From Chitinophagales bacterium (GTDB lineage Bacteria > Bacteroidota > Bacteroidia > Chitinophagales > CAIODY01), in contig JAPJNH010000036.1 in the NCBI GenBank assembly GCA_026461075.1, positions 1 through 32,585 of the forward strand: 32,585 nt of DNA, written 5' to 3'. The notes beneath the pieces were generated by a model that ran no database searches, was not told the DNA's origin, and saw only the letters and a list, made by a program, of their open reading frames with translations. Shown here in pieces: positions 25,123 to 32,235 of this stretch (position 1 is its first letter; each line of letters begins with the position of its first letter). Both the position numbers and the translations under genes were made by a program.

Positions 25123-26151
25123 TTAATTGACGCTCTTAATAAATTTGATTAGTCCTGTGAAATAAGTTTCCTGATCGTCATATAGACAAAGATGACTTCC
25201 ATTTTTGCAAAGCAGGAATTCTCCTTTAGGGAATTGTTTGCTCATCCATTCAAGATAGGCTGGATCCATCGTGTCGTAAGTTGCCCCAATAACGAGTGTT
25301 GGGACTGTTATTAGTTTTAACTCTTTACTAAGGTCCCAGTTTTTTAATTTTCCTGCAACGCCAAACTCGCTCGGCCCTTGCATAATAGTATAGAGATCTT
25401 TATTGAGTTTGCTGAACATTCTAGTTACAGGCTCTGGCCAATTAGCTAAACGGATGACATGCTTTGCATAGAAATGAGTGAGCAGCAATTCCATGTATTT
25501 TGGATTTTCAAAATCACCCGCTTTTTCTAATCTTCTTATGGTATCTAATACGCTAGGCGGCATTTGTTTGGATAATACCTCATCAGCGTATTTCCCATAT
25601 TGCGGACAACTAGCCATCATATCGGAAATAATTAGCCCTTTAATATTTTCCTGATACTTCAGCGCATATTGCATGGCAAGTAAACCACCCCAAGAATGTC
25701 CATATAGGTAAAAGTTACTTTTATCTAATTTTAAAGCTTGTCTAACTTGCTCCACTTCTTCCACATATCTTGAAAGGTCGTATAGAGAGCTGTCTTTGGG
25801 ATTATCTGAATTGCCACTTGCGAGCTGGTCGTAGTAAATAAATTCTATATTTTCCTTCGGAAGAAAACTCTCAAAACATTCATATCCTTCATGTGTTCCT
25901 CCTGGTCCGCCATGAAGAATCAAAACTTTCATTGTAGGATTATTACCAATTCTCTTAGTCCAAACATTAAAGGTCCCTTCGGGCGTTTGTATTGGGATTA
26001 ACTTCACGCCACCTGTTTGCACTGCGCTGTCTTGCTTATCAAAATAAGAAGATTGGATTTCATTACTTAGCTTCGGAGACTTAGAAGTACAAGATTGTAT
26101 GAATAATAGAGTGCTTAGCGAAAGTAGTAATGTAAAAATTCTGGAACTCAT
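25123..26151 (-). CDS. Lipoprotein prolyl aminopeptidase-like alpha/beta hydrolase (S33)
   Basis: 342 residues. A lipoprotein signal ends at Cys21 (LLFIQSC). The alpha/beta-hydrolase fold shows the oxyanion motif HGGPGG (80-85), the nucleophile elbow GHSWGG with Ser153, Asp293 in GATYDTMDP and His320 in NGSHLCLYD. HGGPGG plus GHSWGG is the signature of proline iminopeptidases, which release N-terminal proline from peptides. The lipid anchor puts it in the envelope instead of the usual cytoplasm. It heads the operon with the hemerythrin and lipoprotein genes, and is divergent from hipBA. Confidence 0.85.
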   Translation of the reverse strand: MSSRIFTLLLSLSTLLFIQSCTSKSPKLSNEIQSSYFDKQDSAVQTGGVKLIPIQTPEGTFNVWTKRIGNNPTMKVLILHGGPGGTHEGYECFESFLPKENIEFIYYDQLASGNSDNPKDSSLYDLSRYVEEVEQVRQALKLDKSNFYLYGHSWGGLLAMQYALKYQENIKGLIISDMMASCPQYGKYADEVLSKQMPPSVLDTIRRLEKAGDFENPKYMELLLTHFYAKHVIRLANWPEPVTRMFSKLNKDLYTIMQGPSEFGVAGKLKNWDLSKELKLITVPTLVIGATYDTMDPAYLEWMSKQFPKGEFLLCKNGSHLCLYDDQETYFTGLIKFIKSVN

Positions 26152-26252
26152 CTTTGGATTTCGATTGATTAATCGGATGCAAAATTAAAAATTAAGGATT
26201 AAGGTTGTTATGTCCTGAAAAAAGCCTTTAATTGTTAATTTAATTAATAACC

Positions 26253-26306
26253 AATATATTAGCTAAAAAGTCTTAAATTCACTATATTTGGATAATATAT
26301 TAGCTA
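26253..26306 (+). promoter_or_regulatory. hipBA promoter between twin operator half-repeats
   Basis: The 13-mer AATATATTAGCTA occurs at 26253-26265 and again at 26294-26306, 41 bp apart (about four helical turns). Between them is a perfect -7 box, TATATTTG at 26283-26290. The left copy overlaps the expected -33 region, the right one the transcription start and the bases up to the ATG. This is what an autorepressed XRE-controlled promoter would look like. Confidence 0.65.
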
Positions 26307-26308
26307 TT

Positions 26309-26599
26309 ATGAGAAAATTTGGAATCGATAAAAAACCATCTGATATTTTAGCAGAACTTGCATTAAAGCACAAAATGTTAAGAAAACAGTCGGGATTAAC
26401 CCAAGGAGAGTTAGCCAAACGTTCAGGTGTTTCTCTAGGTAGTATTAAACGCTTTGAATTATCAGGGCAAATTTCATTGGAATCATTATTAAAACTCGCG
26501 CAAATTTTAAATCGACTCAATGACTTTGAACCAGTTTTTAAACCGACGGAGAATTTGAAAGAACTAGAAAAATTATTTAGCGATAAAACAAGAATATAA
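26309..26599 (+). CDS. hipB: HipB-like antitoxin, XRE-family HTH
   Basis: 96 residues from ATG 26309. A TTG at 26288 in frame would add seven residues but is itself part of the -7 promoter box, so it cannot be translated from this promoter. The HTH is residues about 17-70: LAELALKHKMLRKQSGLTQG then ELAKRSGVSLGSIKRFE and LSGQISLESLLKLAQIL. The TAATG overlap with the next gene (one base shared) couples it to HipA. By family precedent it neutralises HipA and represses the operon. Confidence 0.85.
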   Translation: MRKFGIDKKPSDILAELALKHKMLRKQSGLTQGELAKRSGVSLGSIKRFELSGQISLESLLKLAQILNRLNDFEPVFKPTENLKELEKLFSDKTRI

Positions 26600-27825
26600 T
26601 GGAGTCTGTTGAGAAATTAAATGTTTCTATTCAGTTTAACGAAGAAGAAATTGCCGTTGGAGAATTAGTGCAAGATGCTAAAAATATCTACTTTAAATAT
26701 CATGTAGATTTTATTAAACGTGGTTTGGAAATATCACCAATCAAATTAAAATTAAACAGCCTAATAAATAAAGCTGATCCAATTCCTTTCGAAGGCTTGT
26801 TTGGTGTTTTTGCAGATTCATTACCGGATGCCTGGGGGAAATTATTACTGGATAGATCTTTAGCTGCAAGAGGCGTGGCTGTGGAAAATATTAATGCCCT
26901 CGACCGCTTGGCGTACATTGGAGGTAACGGCATGGGAGCATTGAGGTACAAACCGCAAATAGCAAACGACAGCCAGTTAGCATTTAAGGTTGAATTAGAT
27001 GAAATTGCCAAAGTAAGCAATCAAATAATAACGGGTGTTGCTACCAATGTGTTGGACGAATTATATCGACTTGGAGGTTCTTCAGGAGGTGCTCGTCCCA
27101 AAATATTAGTTGCATATAATCCAATTACAGAACATTTAATGGGCGTCGAAAAAATATTACCAAATGATTACGAGCATTGGCTAATAAAATTTCCTGCATC
27201 TTCAGATCGACCTGATATAGCAAACATTGAATATGCGTATTATAAAATGGCTTTAGATGCAGGTATTGAAATGAGTGAATCTAAGCTTTTTAAAGGGCTC
27301 TCCGGGCAAGCTTATTTCGGTACTAAACGATTCGATAGAAATGGAAGTAAATGTTTGCATTTGCATTCGGCGGCAGGAATGATGCACGATAATTTTCGCT
27401 TAAGCAATATTGATTATGGCGATTTAATGGATTGTGCTTTTAGACTTGAAAAGGATGTACGCGCCTATGAGAAAATATTACGCGTAGCTGCCTTTAACGT
27501 CTTTGCTCACAACCGAGATGATCATAGCAAGAACTTTGCTTTTTTAATGGATGCTTCAGGAATCTGGAAAGTTGCCCCTGCTTATGATTTAACATTTTCA
27601 AGTTCAAGCCATGGAATGCATAGCACAACGGTTGCACGAGAAAGTAAAAATCCCACTAAAAAACATTTGATGGATTTGGGGGATTATTTTAAAATTAAAA
27701 ATGCTAGTAAAATAATTGATGAAGTACAGGCTGTTGTAAATAATTGGAACTGGTATGCAGCAAGTTGCGAAGTAAGTAACGAGTCTAAAAAACAAATAGA
27801 AAAAGTACTTGTATCAAAGAGTTAA
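26599..27825 (+). CDS. hipA: HipA-like serine/threonine kinase toxin
   Basis: 408 residues, complete. The N-terminal couple_hipA part ends near residue 120 (DPIPFEGLFGVFADSLPDAW, YIGGNGMGALRYKP). The kinase has the P-loop-like SSGGARPK (161-168), the lysine in WLIKF, YFGTKRFDR, the catalytic NRDDHSKN with Asp307 and Asn312, and the metal-binding Asp330 in APAYDLTF. All key residues are present, so it is probably active. HipA enzymes phosphorylate and inactivate translation factors such as glutamyl-tRNA synthetase. Unlike E. coli, this is the long single-chain form paired with a small HipB. Confidence 0.9.
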   Translation: MESVEKLNVSIQFNEEEIAVGELVQDAKNIYFKYHVDFIKRGLEISPIKLKLNSLINKADPIPFEGLFGVFADSLPDAWGKLLLDRSLAARGVAVENINALDRLAYIGGNGMGALRYKPQIANDSQLAFKVELDEIAKVSNQIITGVATNVLDELYRLGGSSGGARPKILVAYNPITEHLMGVEKILPNDYEHWLIKFPASSDRPDIANIEYAYYKMALDAGIEMSESKLFKGLSGQAYFGTKRFDRNGSKCLHLHSAAGMMHDNFRLSNIDYGDLMDCAFRLEKDVRAYEKILRVAAFNVFAHNRDDHSKNFAFLMDASGIWKVAPAYDLTFSSSSHGMHSTTVARESKNPTKKHLMDLGDYFKIKNASKIIDEVQAVVNNWNWYAASCEVSNESKKQIEKVLVSKS

Positions 27826-27888
27826 TATTACGATAAGATTCCTCTATTCTTTTTTAAAATGCCAGTGAACGTGATTTGTAAATTTGAA

Positions 27889-27988
27889 TGTCAAGTTTTT
27901 GCTGCAATAAACTTGACAATTAACAAATATGCCTAATTTCATAACGTGGTTTTCGTAGTGAAAACCACATGGATAAATAGCTTTATCC
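27889..27988 (+). promoter_or_regulatory. Train of three hairpins before the 272-residue protein gene
   Basis: Three perfect inverted repeats follow one another: TGTCAAGTTT/AAACTTGACA (27889-27918, 10-nt loop), GTGGTTTTC/GAAAACCAC (27946-27968, 5-nt loop) and GGATAAA/TTTATCC (27971-27988, 4-nt loop). The last ends 14 nt before ATG 28003. The first may be the end of the hipA transcript; the other two look like a structured 5' leader. Confidence 0.6.
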
Positions 27989-28002
27989 GTAAACTCTTTA
28001 TT

Positions 28003-28821
28003 ATGCATCCGAACATAGATACAAGTGATATTTTCGAAGGGTTAAGTGTATCTGAAATTTATCAGTTAGTTAATTACCCTTTAACTCCACATTCGAAAGT
28101 ACAAATTGCAAGTGAAATTGACAATGCAACCTTAGCGCGAATTCCCTTTTTTAGAATAGCAGAAGAGTTTTTAAAAATTATTCAGCGTGATGAAGTGATA
28201 AAGTTAACCCCATTGGGAGCCTTGCCTAAAAAGTATATGGTCGAATTATATTCGTATAAGTTTATTGAAGATTATATGATTGAATCGGGCATAACGAAGC
28301 TAACAAGGGAACAAGATTGTAATAGCATTCAAAGCGCAAGGATTGTTTGTGAATTGGCTGGTCTTGCTAAAAAAGCGAATGGCCAACAAACCCTAACAAA
28401 GAAAGGGAAGGAACTTATCAAACCTGAAAATCGCCAAAAACTTTATTTCAGCATACTGAGCACGTTTACTGAGGTTTTCTCCTGGGGCTTTAATGATGCT
28501 TATCCCGAAGATCCGGTTGGACAAGAGGGTTGGGCATATTCAGTTTATTTGTTAAATAAGTATGGCGGTGACGAACATGCTTCTTATTTCTATTCGGAAA
28601 AATATTTGAAATTATTGCCTCACTCAACCCAATGTTTTGACGAAGGTATTATTGATTCTTTGTCATCGTTTCATAGTTGTTATCACATTAGAACGGTGGA
28701 ACGATTTTTTGTATGGTTTGGCTTTATTCCTACAAAAGTAACCCGTACTTCTTTAAGGGATTCTCACAATCATTTTTTTTACGCCACAGACTTAGTGCAT
28801 AAGGTTTTTGTCTTTGTATAG
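28003..28821 (+). CDS. Unknown protein with winged-helix-like segment
   Basis: 272 residues from ATG 28003; an in-frame GTG at 27946 is rejected because the added codons are two perfect hairpins. Recognisable parts are VIKLTPLGALPKKYMVELYS (winged-helix-like), the helix ITKLTREQDCNSIQSARIVC, a second wing-like LTKKGKELIKPENRQKLYFS, then WGFNDAYPEDPVGQEGWAYS and a C-terminal Cys/His/aromatic part. I recall similar proteins near plasmid pRiA4b ORF-3-like genes, of unknown function; that partner is absent here. Presumably cytoplasmic and possibly DNA-binding. A dispersed repeat begins on the base after the stop. Confidence 0.65.
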   Translation: MHPNIDTSDIFEGLSVSEIYQLVNYPLTPHSKVQIASEIDNATLARIPFFRIAEEFLKIIQRDEVIKLTPLGALPKKYMVELYSYKFIEDYMIESGITKLTREQDCNSIQSARIVCELAGLAKKANGQQTLTKKGKELIKPENRQKLYFSILSTFTEVFSWGFNDAYPEDPVGQEGWAYSVYLLNKYGGDEHASYFYSEKYLKLLPHSTQCFDEGIIDSLSSFHSCYHIRTVERFFVWFGFIPTKVTRTSLRDSHNHFFYATDLVHKVFVFV

Positions 28822-28918
28822 ACGGCCTATTAGATGCTTCGTGAATAATCATTAATAACTGTTCACTTTTTTCAGGACATGACAGCGCCAACAATTCATT
28901 TTTAATAATTCATCCCGA
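28822..28918 (+). repeat. Dispersed repeat, divergent copy 4
   Basis: Begins GGCCTATTAGATGC one base after the gene's stop codon, then diverges, with an insert that includes AATCATTAATAACTG, and rejoins at GCGCCAACAATTCATTTTTAA. It ends just before the stop of the NAD(P)-binding protein gene on the other strand. Confidence 0.5.
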
Positions 28919-28943
28919 ATATTCAGGATTAATTATTGTCATC

Positions 28944-29576
28944 TTATTTTTCAGCAATCGCAATATACTTTTTTAACTCAGTCTGCTTCTCTGCTTGTTT
29001 TATTAAAAAGTCGGCTACGTCGGCTCTGTTAATGCCACCAATATTTATGCCTTTAAATAAAGTGTTTTCAATTCGGTAATGCGCTGTTAATGGCTTGTCA
29101 AATAGTCTTCCGGGTCTTACTACGGTCCATTTTAAATCTGATTGTGTGATGATTTCTTCCATTTTGGTTTTGTCGGCATACACGTCTTTTAATAGATATT
29201 TCAAAAACATTTTTACCAGCCAAGGCACATAATTTTTGCTTTCTCCTGCGCCAAAGCCTGTTACAAAAATGAAGGGGACCTCTATTTTATGTTCTTTATT
29301 TATTGCAACGATTAGTTTTGCAAAATCCGAAAACAGGGTAGTTGCTTTCATATTTTTACTCGTTCCGAGCGTTACAATGATCGCCTCTGTGTTTTGAATG
29401 GCGCGTAATAGATCCGCTTTATTCAAGGCATCTCCGAGTATGCTCGTTAAAGATTTGCTTTCCTCTACTGGAACGGTGGATCTTGAAAGGGTCGTTATGG
29501 AGTGCTTTCTATCCAATCCTATTTTCACCGCTTCTAATCCAATTCCTGCGGAAGCGCCAATGATGCTTATATTCAT
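28944..29576 (-). CDS. NAD(P)-binding atypical SDR family protein
   Basis: 210 residues from ATG 29574-29576; the Rossmann motif begins right there (MNISIIGASAGIGLEAVKIG, GxxxGIG type). An earlier ATG at 29609 is in frame but its codons are a palindrome, so it is unlikely to be coding. Further landmarks are LGDALNKADLLRAIQNTEA, VTLGTS, FIFVTGFGAGESKNYVPWLV and WTVVRPGRLFDKPL, typical of NmrA-like/NAD(P)H-binding (PF13460) proteins that act as oxidoreductases or redox sensors. The catalytic YxxxK is not obvious. It is separated from the next gene upstream by the yfiT remnant. Confidence 0.8.
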   Translation of the reverse strand: MNISIIGASAGIGLEAVKIGLDRKHSITTLSRSTVPVEESKSLTSILGDALNKADLLRAIQNTEAIIVTLGTSKNMKATTLFSDFAKLIVAINKEHKIEVPFIFVTGFGAGESKNYVPWLVKMFLKYLLKDVYADKTKMEEIITQSDLKWTVVRPGRLFDKPLTAHYRIENTLFKGINIGGINRADVADFLIKQAEKQTELKKYIAIAEK

Positions 29577-29589
29577 TTGTTTGATTTTG

Positions 29590-29616
29590 CTTTTAATTGT
29601 TGATGACAATTAAAAG
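29590..29616 (-). promoter_or_regulatory. Palindromic operator candidate before the NAD(P)-binding protein gene
   Basis: CTTTTAATTGT (29590-29600), spacer TGATG and ACAATTAAAAG (29606-29616) form a perfect 11-bp inverted repeat 13 bp upstream of the ATG. On the minus strand a -7-like TACTTTTA box (29611-29618) overlaps one arm, consistent with repression by a dimeric regulator. Confidence 0.5.
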
Positions 29617-29670
29617 TAAGCATAATACCATAGAGTCTCTGATTTGTTTGAATTGTTAGGTTATAAACCT

Positions 29671-29721
29671 TTAACTACTCATTGCCTTCAACGCTATTTG
29701 AATATGCGCAAGATGATGCTT
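29671..29721 (-). pseudogene. Duplicated 3' end of the yfiT gene
   Basis: 33 bp (29689-29721) are identical to 30817-30849 near the end of the intact yfiT, in the same orientation and coding frame. Read in the yfiT frame the remnant gives KHHLAHIQIALKAMSS and then a stop at 29671-29673; the intact gene gives KHHLAHIQIALQADKN. It therefore holds a complete alternative gene end. The GyrI-like gene's stop codon (29720-29722) lies on the boundary. Confidence 0.7.
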
Positions 29722-30214
29722 ATATTCTATTTTTTTTATGTTTAGATTTTAAAGGAATCCAAATTTCTTCTTCTGAATTTCGATCATTATTTCTGTATTT
29801 GTCGCCCAATACTTCAAAATGCGGTCTGTCATCTAGAACATATTCAGAGTTTGGCAACCACGTTTCAAAAATATATTGAAAGATAGAATTGTCAGTATTT
29901 AGACCTTTGTAATTGAAAACCGCATAAAGACCGCCTGGTAAAACAAAGGTTTCCATTTCGGTTGGTACTTTGTCAAAGTCGGCAACTTCAACAGTTGCCC
30001 ACCTTTCAAATTCATTTGTCGGTTTGAAATCCGTAAAATGTGTGGGTGGGTAAATAACCATTGAAATTAAACTACTCGTCAAATTGTTAGTGATTTCTTT
30101 TCGTCTCGGTGTAAAGTCTCGCCATAGTTCGCCAATCTTGTAATTTGTAAAACTCATTGAAAGTCTCTTGCCGACTAACTTCTTTTCGCTTAATTGTTCA
30201 ATTCTAGGAGTCAT
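29720..30214 (-). CDS. GyrI-like small-molecule-binding domain protein
   Basis: 164 residues, all of one GyrI-like (AraC-effector, PF06445) domain: MTPRIEQLSEKKLVGKRLSM opens the first strand, the helix ELWRDFTPRRKEI and the second half (WATVEVADF, ETFVLPGGLYAVFNYKG, FQYIFETWLPNS, FEVLGDKY) follow. GyrI/SbmC of E. coli binds and inhibits gyrase and protects against some gyrase poisons; other members bind or degrade small molecules. Its start overlaps the pentapeptide gene's stop by four bases, so they are translated together. The stop codon falls exactly on the yfiT-derived repeat. Confidence 0.8.
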   Translation of the reverse strand: MTPRIEQLSEKKLVGKRLSMSFTNYKIGELWRDFTPRRKEITNNLTSSLISMVIYPPTHFTDFKPTNEFERWATVEVADFDKVPTEMETFVLPGGLYAVFNYKGLNTDNSIFQYIFETWLPNSEYVLDDRPHFEVLGDKYRNNDRNSEEEIWIPLKSKHKKNRI

Positions 30215-30774
30215 GATTCTATTTCTATATCATATTTTATTAGCAGTCCTGCAATCCCAGTGCTAGAAAACTTCGCCTTCTTTATGCGATTCTTTTCCGG
30301 ATCGAAAGCGTAATTGTACGCAGTACGAAAGTCGACTTTTTCAAGAATAGTTAGATCGAAAATGGCTGCCTCTAAATTGCAGTTATCAAAAACAGAACCC
30401 GTTAAATCTGAATCTGAAAAATCACATTCTTGAAGATTTGAATTTCTGAAAATTGTCTTTTTGAGTTTTCTATTATAAAATGAAGAATGATTCAAATGAC
30501 AAGCATCAAAAGAAAAAGTAACTCCATATTCATCGCAATTATTGAAATGTAATCCTAGCATTTTACATTCGATGAATTTCACGTCACGGAAAGAGGTATT
30601 CGTTAATTTAACAATACTTAAATTACAATTCTGAAAGGTGCAATCTGAAAATTTATAATCGGAAAAATCTTGATTTGCGAAGTCGCAATTTTTAAAAATG
30701 CAATTCTCATATTCAGCCTTCAATAAGCTGTCTGCTTTTTCAAAAGTTTTATCTGCAATGTAGCCTTCTTCCAT
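30211..30774 (-). CDS. Pentapeptide-repeat protein, Qnr-like layout
   Basis: 187 residues, of which about 20-155 are pentapeptide repeats with F or L at the centre: CDFANQDFSDYKFSDCTFQN, then FRNSNLQECDFSDSDLTGSV. The C-terminal part, VDFRTAYNYAFDPEKNRIKK then FSSTGIAGLLIKYDIEIE, resembles the end of Qnr-type proteins, which fold into a DNA-like right-handed helix and protect gyrase from quinolones. Not every family member does so, and this one is not a named Qnr. The 4-bp overlap with the GyrI-like gene and the 24-bp gap to yfiT suggest one transcript. Confidence 0.85.
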   Translation of the reverse strand: MEEGYIADKTFEKADSLLKAEYENCIFKNCDFANQDFSDYKFSDCTFQNCNLSIVKLTNTSFRDVKFIECKMLGLHFNNCDEYGVTFSFDACHLNHSSFYNRKLKKTIFRNSNLQECDFSDSDLTGSVFDNCNLEAAIFDLTILEKVDFRTAYNYAFDPEKNRIKKAKFSSTGIAGLLIKYDIEIES

Positions 30775-30798
30775 TTTTAATCTTCAATATAACATTAA

Positions 30799-31332
30799 TT
30801 AATTTTTGTCCGCTTGCAACGCTATTTGAATATGCGCAAGATGATGCTTGCAATGCCAGGCGTAAATACCGATGTTTTCATCTATTCTAAACGCTTTACC
30901 ATGTTCTGGATGAATGAAGGTTCGTGCGAGTTGTTCATCGCTTAAATGTTTTAATAAAACAGTCCATCTTTCATGGATCCCTTCAATAATTTTTAACGAA
31001 GCCTCGATAGGCAAATCTTTACTGTCTTCCATTTCAGCCCAACGATTTTCATGATATGGTTTAATAGTAGGCTTGTCTTCTGTTAACGCTAGTTTAAAGC
31101 GAATGAAGCTGTTTGCATGACTGTCGGCGCAGTGATGAACTATTTGTCGTATGGTCCAGCCATTCTGGCGATAAGTCGTGTTTAGTTGCTCTTCTGTTAA
31201 GGACGCTACGAGTTCTTTTAGACTTTTAGGGAAAGTCTCAATTTCTGAAATCCAGGTATCTAAAATTTCATGCGTTATGCATGCAGGTTTCTGAAAGTTT
31301 CCGATGGGATATTTGAGATTAACTTGGTGCAT
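30799..31332 (-). CDS. YfiT/DinB-family putative thiol (bacillithiol) transferase
   Basis: 177 residues. The N-terminal KYPIGNFQKP is the YfiT hallmark. The four-helix DinB bundle carries the metal-binding histidines in TIRQIVHHCADSHANSF and IYAWHCKHHLAHI. Such Ni/Zn proteins transfer low-molecular-weight thiols, typically bacillithiol in Bacteroidota and Firmicutes, to electrophiles. It lies upstream of the pentapeptide gene. Its last 16 codons exist as a near-identical second copy at 29671-29721, on the far side of the pentapeptide/GyrI-like pair. Confidence 0.88.
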   Translation of the reverse strand: MHQVNLKYPIGNFQKPACITHEILDTWISEIETFPKSLKELVASLTEEQLNTTYRQNGWTIRQIVHHCADSHANSFIRFKLALTEDKPTIKPYHENRWAEMEDSKDLPIEASLKIIEGIHERWTVLLKHLSDEQLARTFIHPEHGKAFRIDENIGIYAWHCKHHLAHIQIALQADKN

Positions 31333-31349
31333 GTGTAAACGATAAATAT

Positions 31350-32138
31350 TTATTTGTGTTCCTCCGTATGCTCGACTTTTGATTTGAAAAGCGGTCGTCC
31401 TTTCAAAGCCTGAAATAAAGTAAAAGCAGCCAATAGAAAATACAAAATGGCTACTGCAAAAGTTGCTTTTGTATTCTTCAAAAAATAGAACGCGAGCACC
31501 GGTAATACTTGTAAGGCGTGCATGCCGATAAAATGTGCAATGCGTAGATCGCCGACGGTTTTACTCCACCCGAGGATAAACAAATTAGAATTATCATTCA
31601 AGGCACCTACGCTATGGTTCATACGCGAGCCCATAGCAAATCCTTCAAAAGAAAAAATGACGAAAATGAATAGTGATAATCGAATTGCCCACACATAGTA
31701 GCTTGGTAGAGCAGGGAATGTTGTGGTAAAAAATAAAAAAGCAACATAGGCGGTGTAGAGCGTCACTAAGGTCGCTGCCAAGGCCATCATAGAATACAAT
31801 AGGGCGTAAGTGGGCGTGCTATTGTTGTAATGTGATAATTGACCTCTTCCAGCTTGAATGGCGATATAAATGATTTCAAAGCTCAGCAAAATAATGGTCG
31901 AGAGATTGAATAGGGTGGTATTGAAATTCGGTAGATAAAAACAATACCAAGCCATCGCCCAGGAGAATAGGAAAGTGGAAAAGGCGAATTTGAACGGCTT
32001 ATAGTAGGCGCTCACGTTAAATACTTTCGTGTTGCTAAATTTAGAAAGCAAGAGAAATGCAAGCGAGGCAATCAAACAGACCAGTCCAAAATAGTATAGT
32101 CCTTCATTTCTAAATTTTAACTCCTGTAAGAATTGCAT
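31350..32138 (-). CDS. Multipass membrane protein of unknown function
   Basis: 262 residues from ATG 32136-32138. Seven or eight hydrophobic segments are seen (for example YYFGLVCLIASLAFLLL and SFEIIYIAIQAG). Landmarks are YYKPFKFAFSTFLFSWAMAW after the first helix, AGRGQLSHYN and GMHALQVLPVLAF near the end. Homologues I recall open with a short N-terminus and a similar KPMKF..S.....W...W motif, which favours this start over the in-frame ATG at 32198; the latter has a better ribosome-binding-like GAGGG and adds 20 residues. It is 17 bp from yfiT. Confidence 0.7.
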   Translation of the reverse strand: MQFLQELKFRNEGLYYFGLVCLIASLAFLLLSKFSNTKVFNVSAYYKPFKFAFSTFLFSWAMAWYCFYLPNFNTTLFNLSTIILLSFEIIYIAIQAGRGQLSHYNNSTPTYALLYSMMALAATLVTLYTAYVAFLFFTTTFPALPSYYVWAIRLSLFIFVIFSFEGFAMGSRMNHSVGALNDNSNLFILGWSKTVGDLRIAHFIGMHALQVLPVLAFYFLKNTKATFAVAILYFLLAAFTLFQALKGRPLFKSKVEHTEEHK

Positions 32139-32235
32139 GGTAAAAAGGGCGTTGATTGAAATGTTCGAAATGGTGCAATTCACGCATTCGAATTTCATTT
32201 GTTCCCTCTCTAAGGTACTTAGAATTTGCTAATTC

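Noticed and set aside
26288-26308. TTG start adding seven residues to HipB
   Set aside because: The TTG is part of the TATATTTG promoter box and would not be transcribed from it.
27946-28002. GTG start adding 19 residues to the unknown protein at 28003
   Set aside because: The added codons coincide with two perfect hairpins; the ATG follows them at a normal distance.
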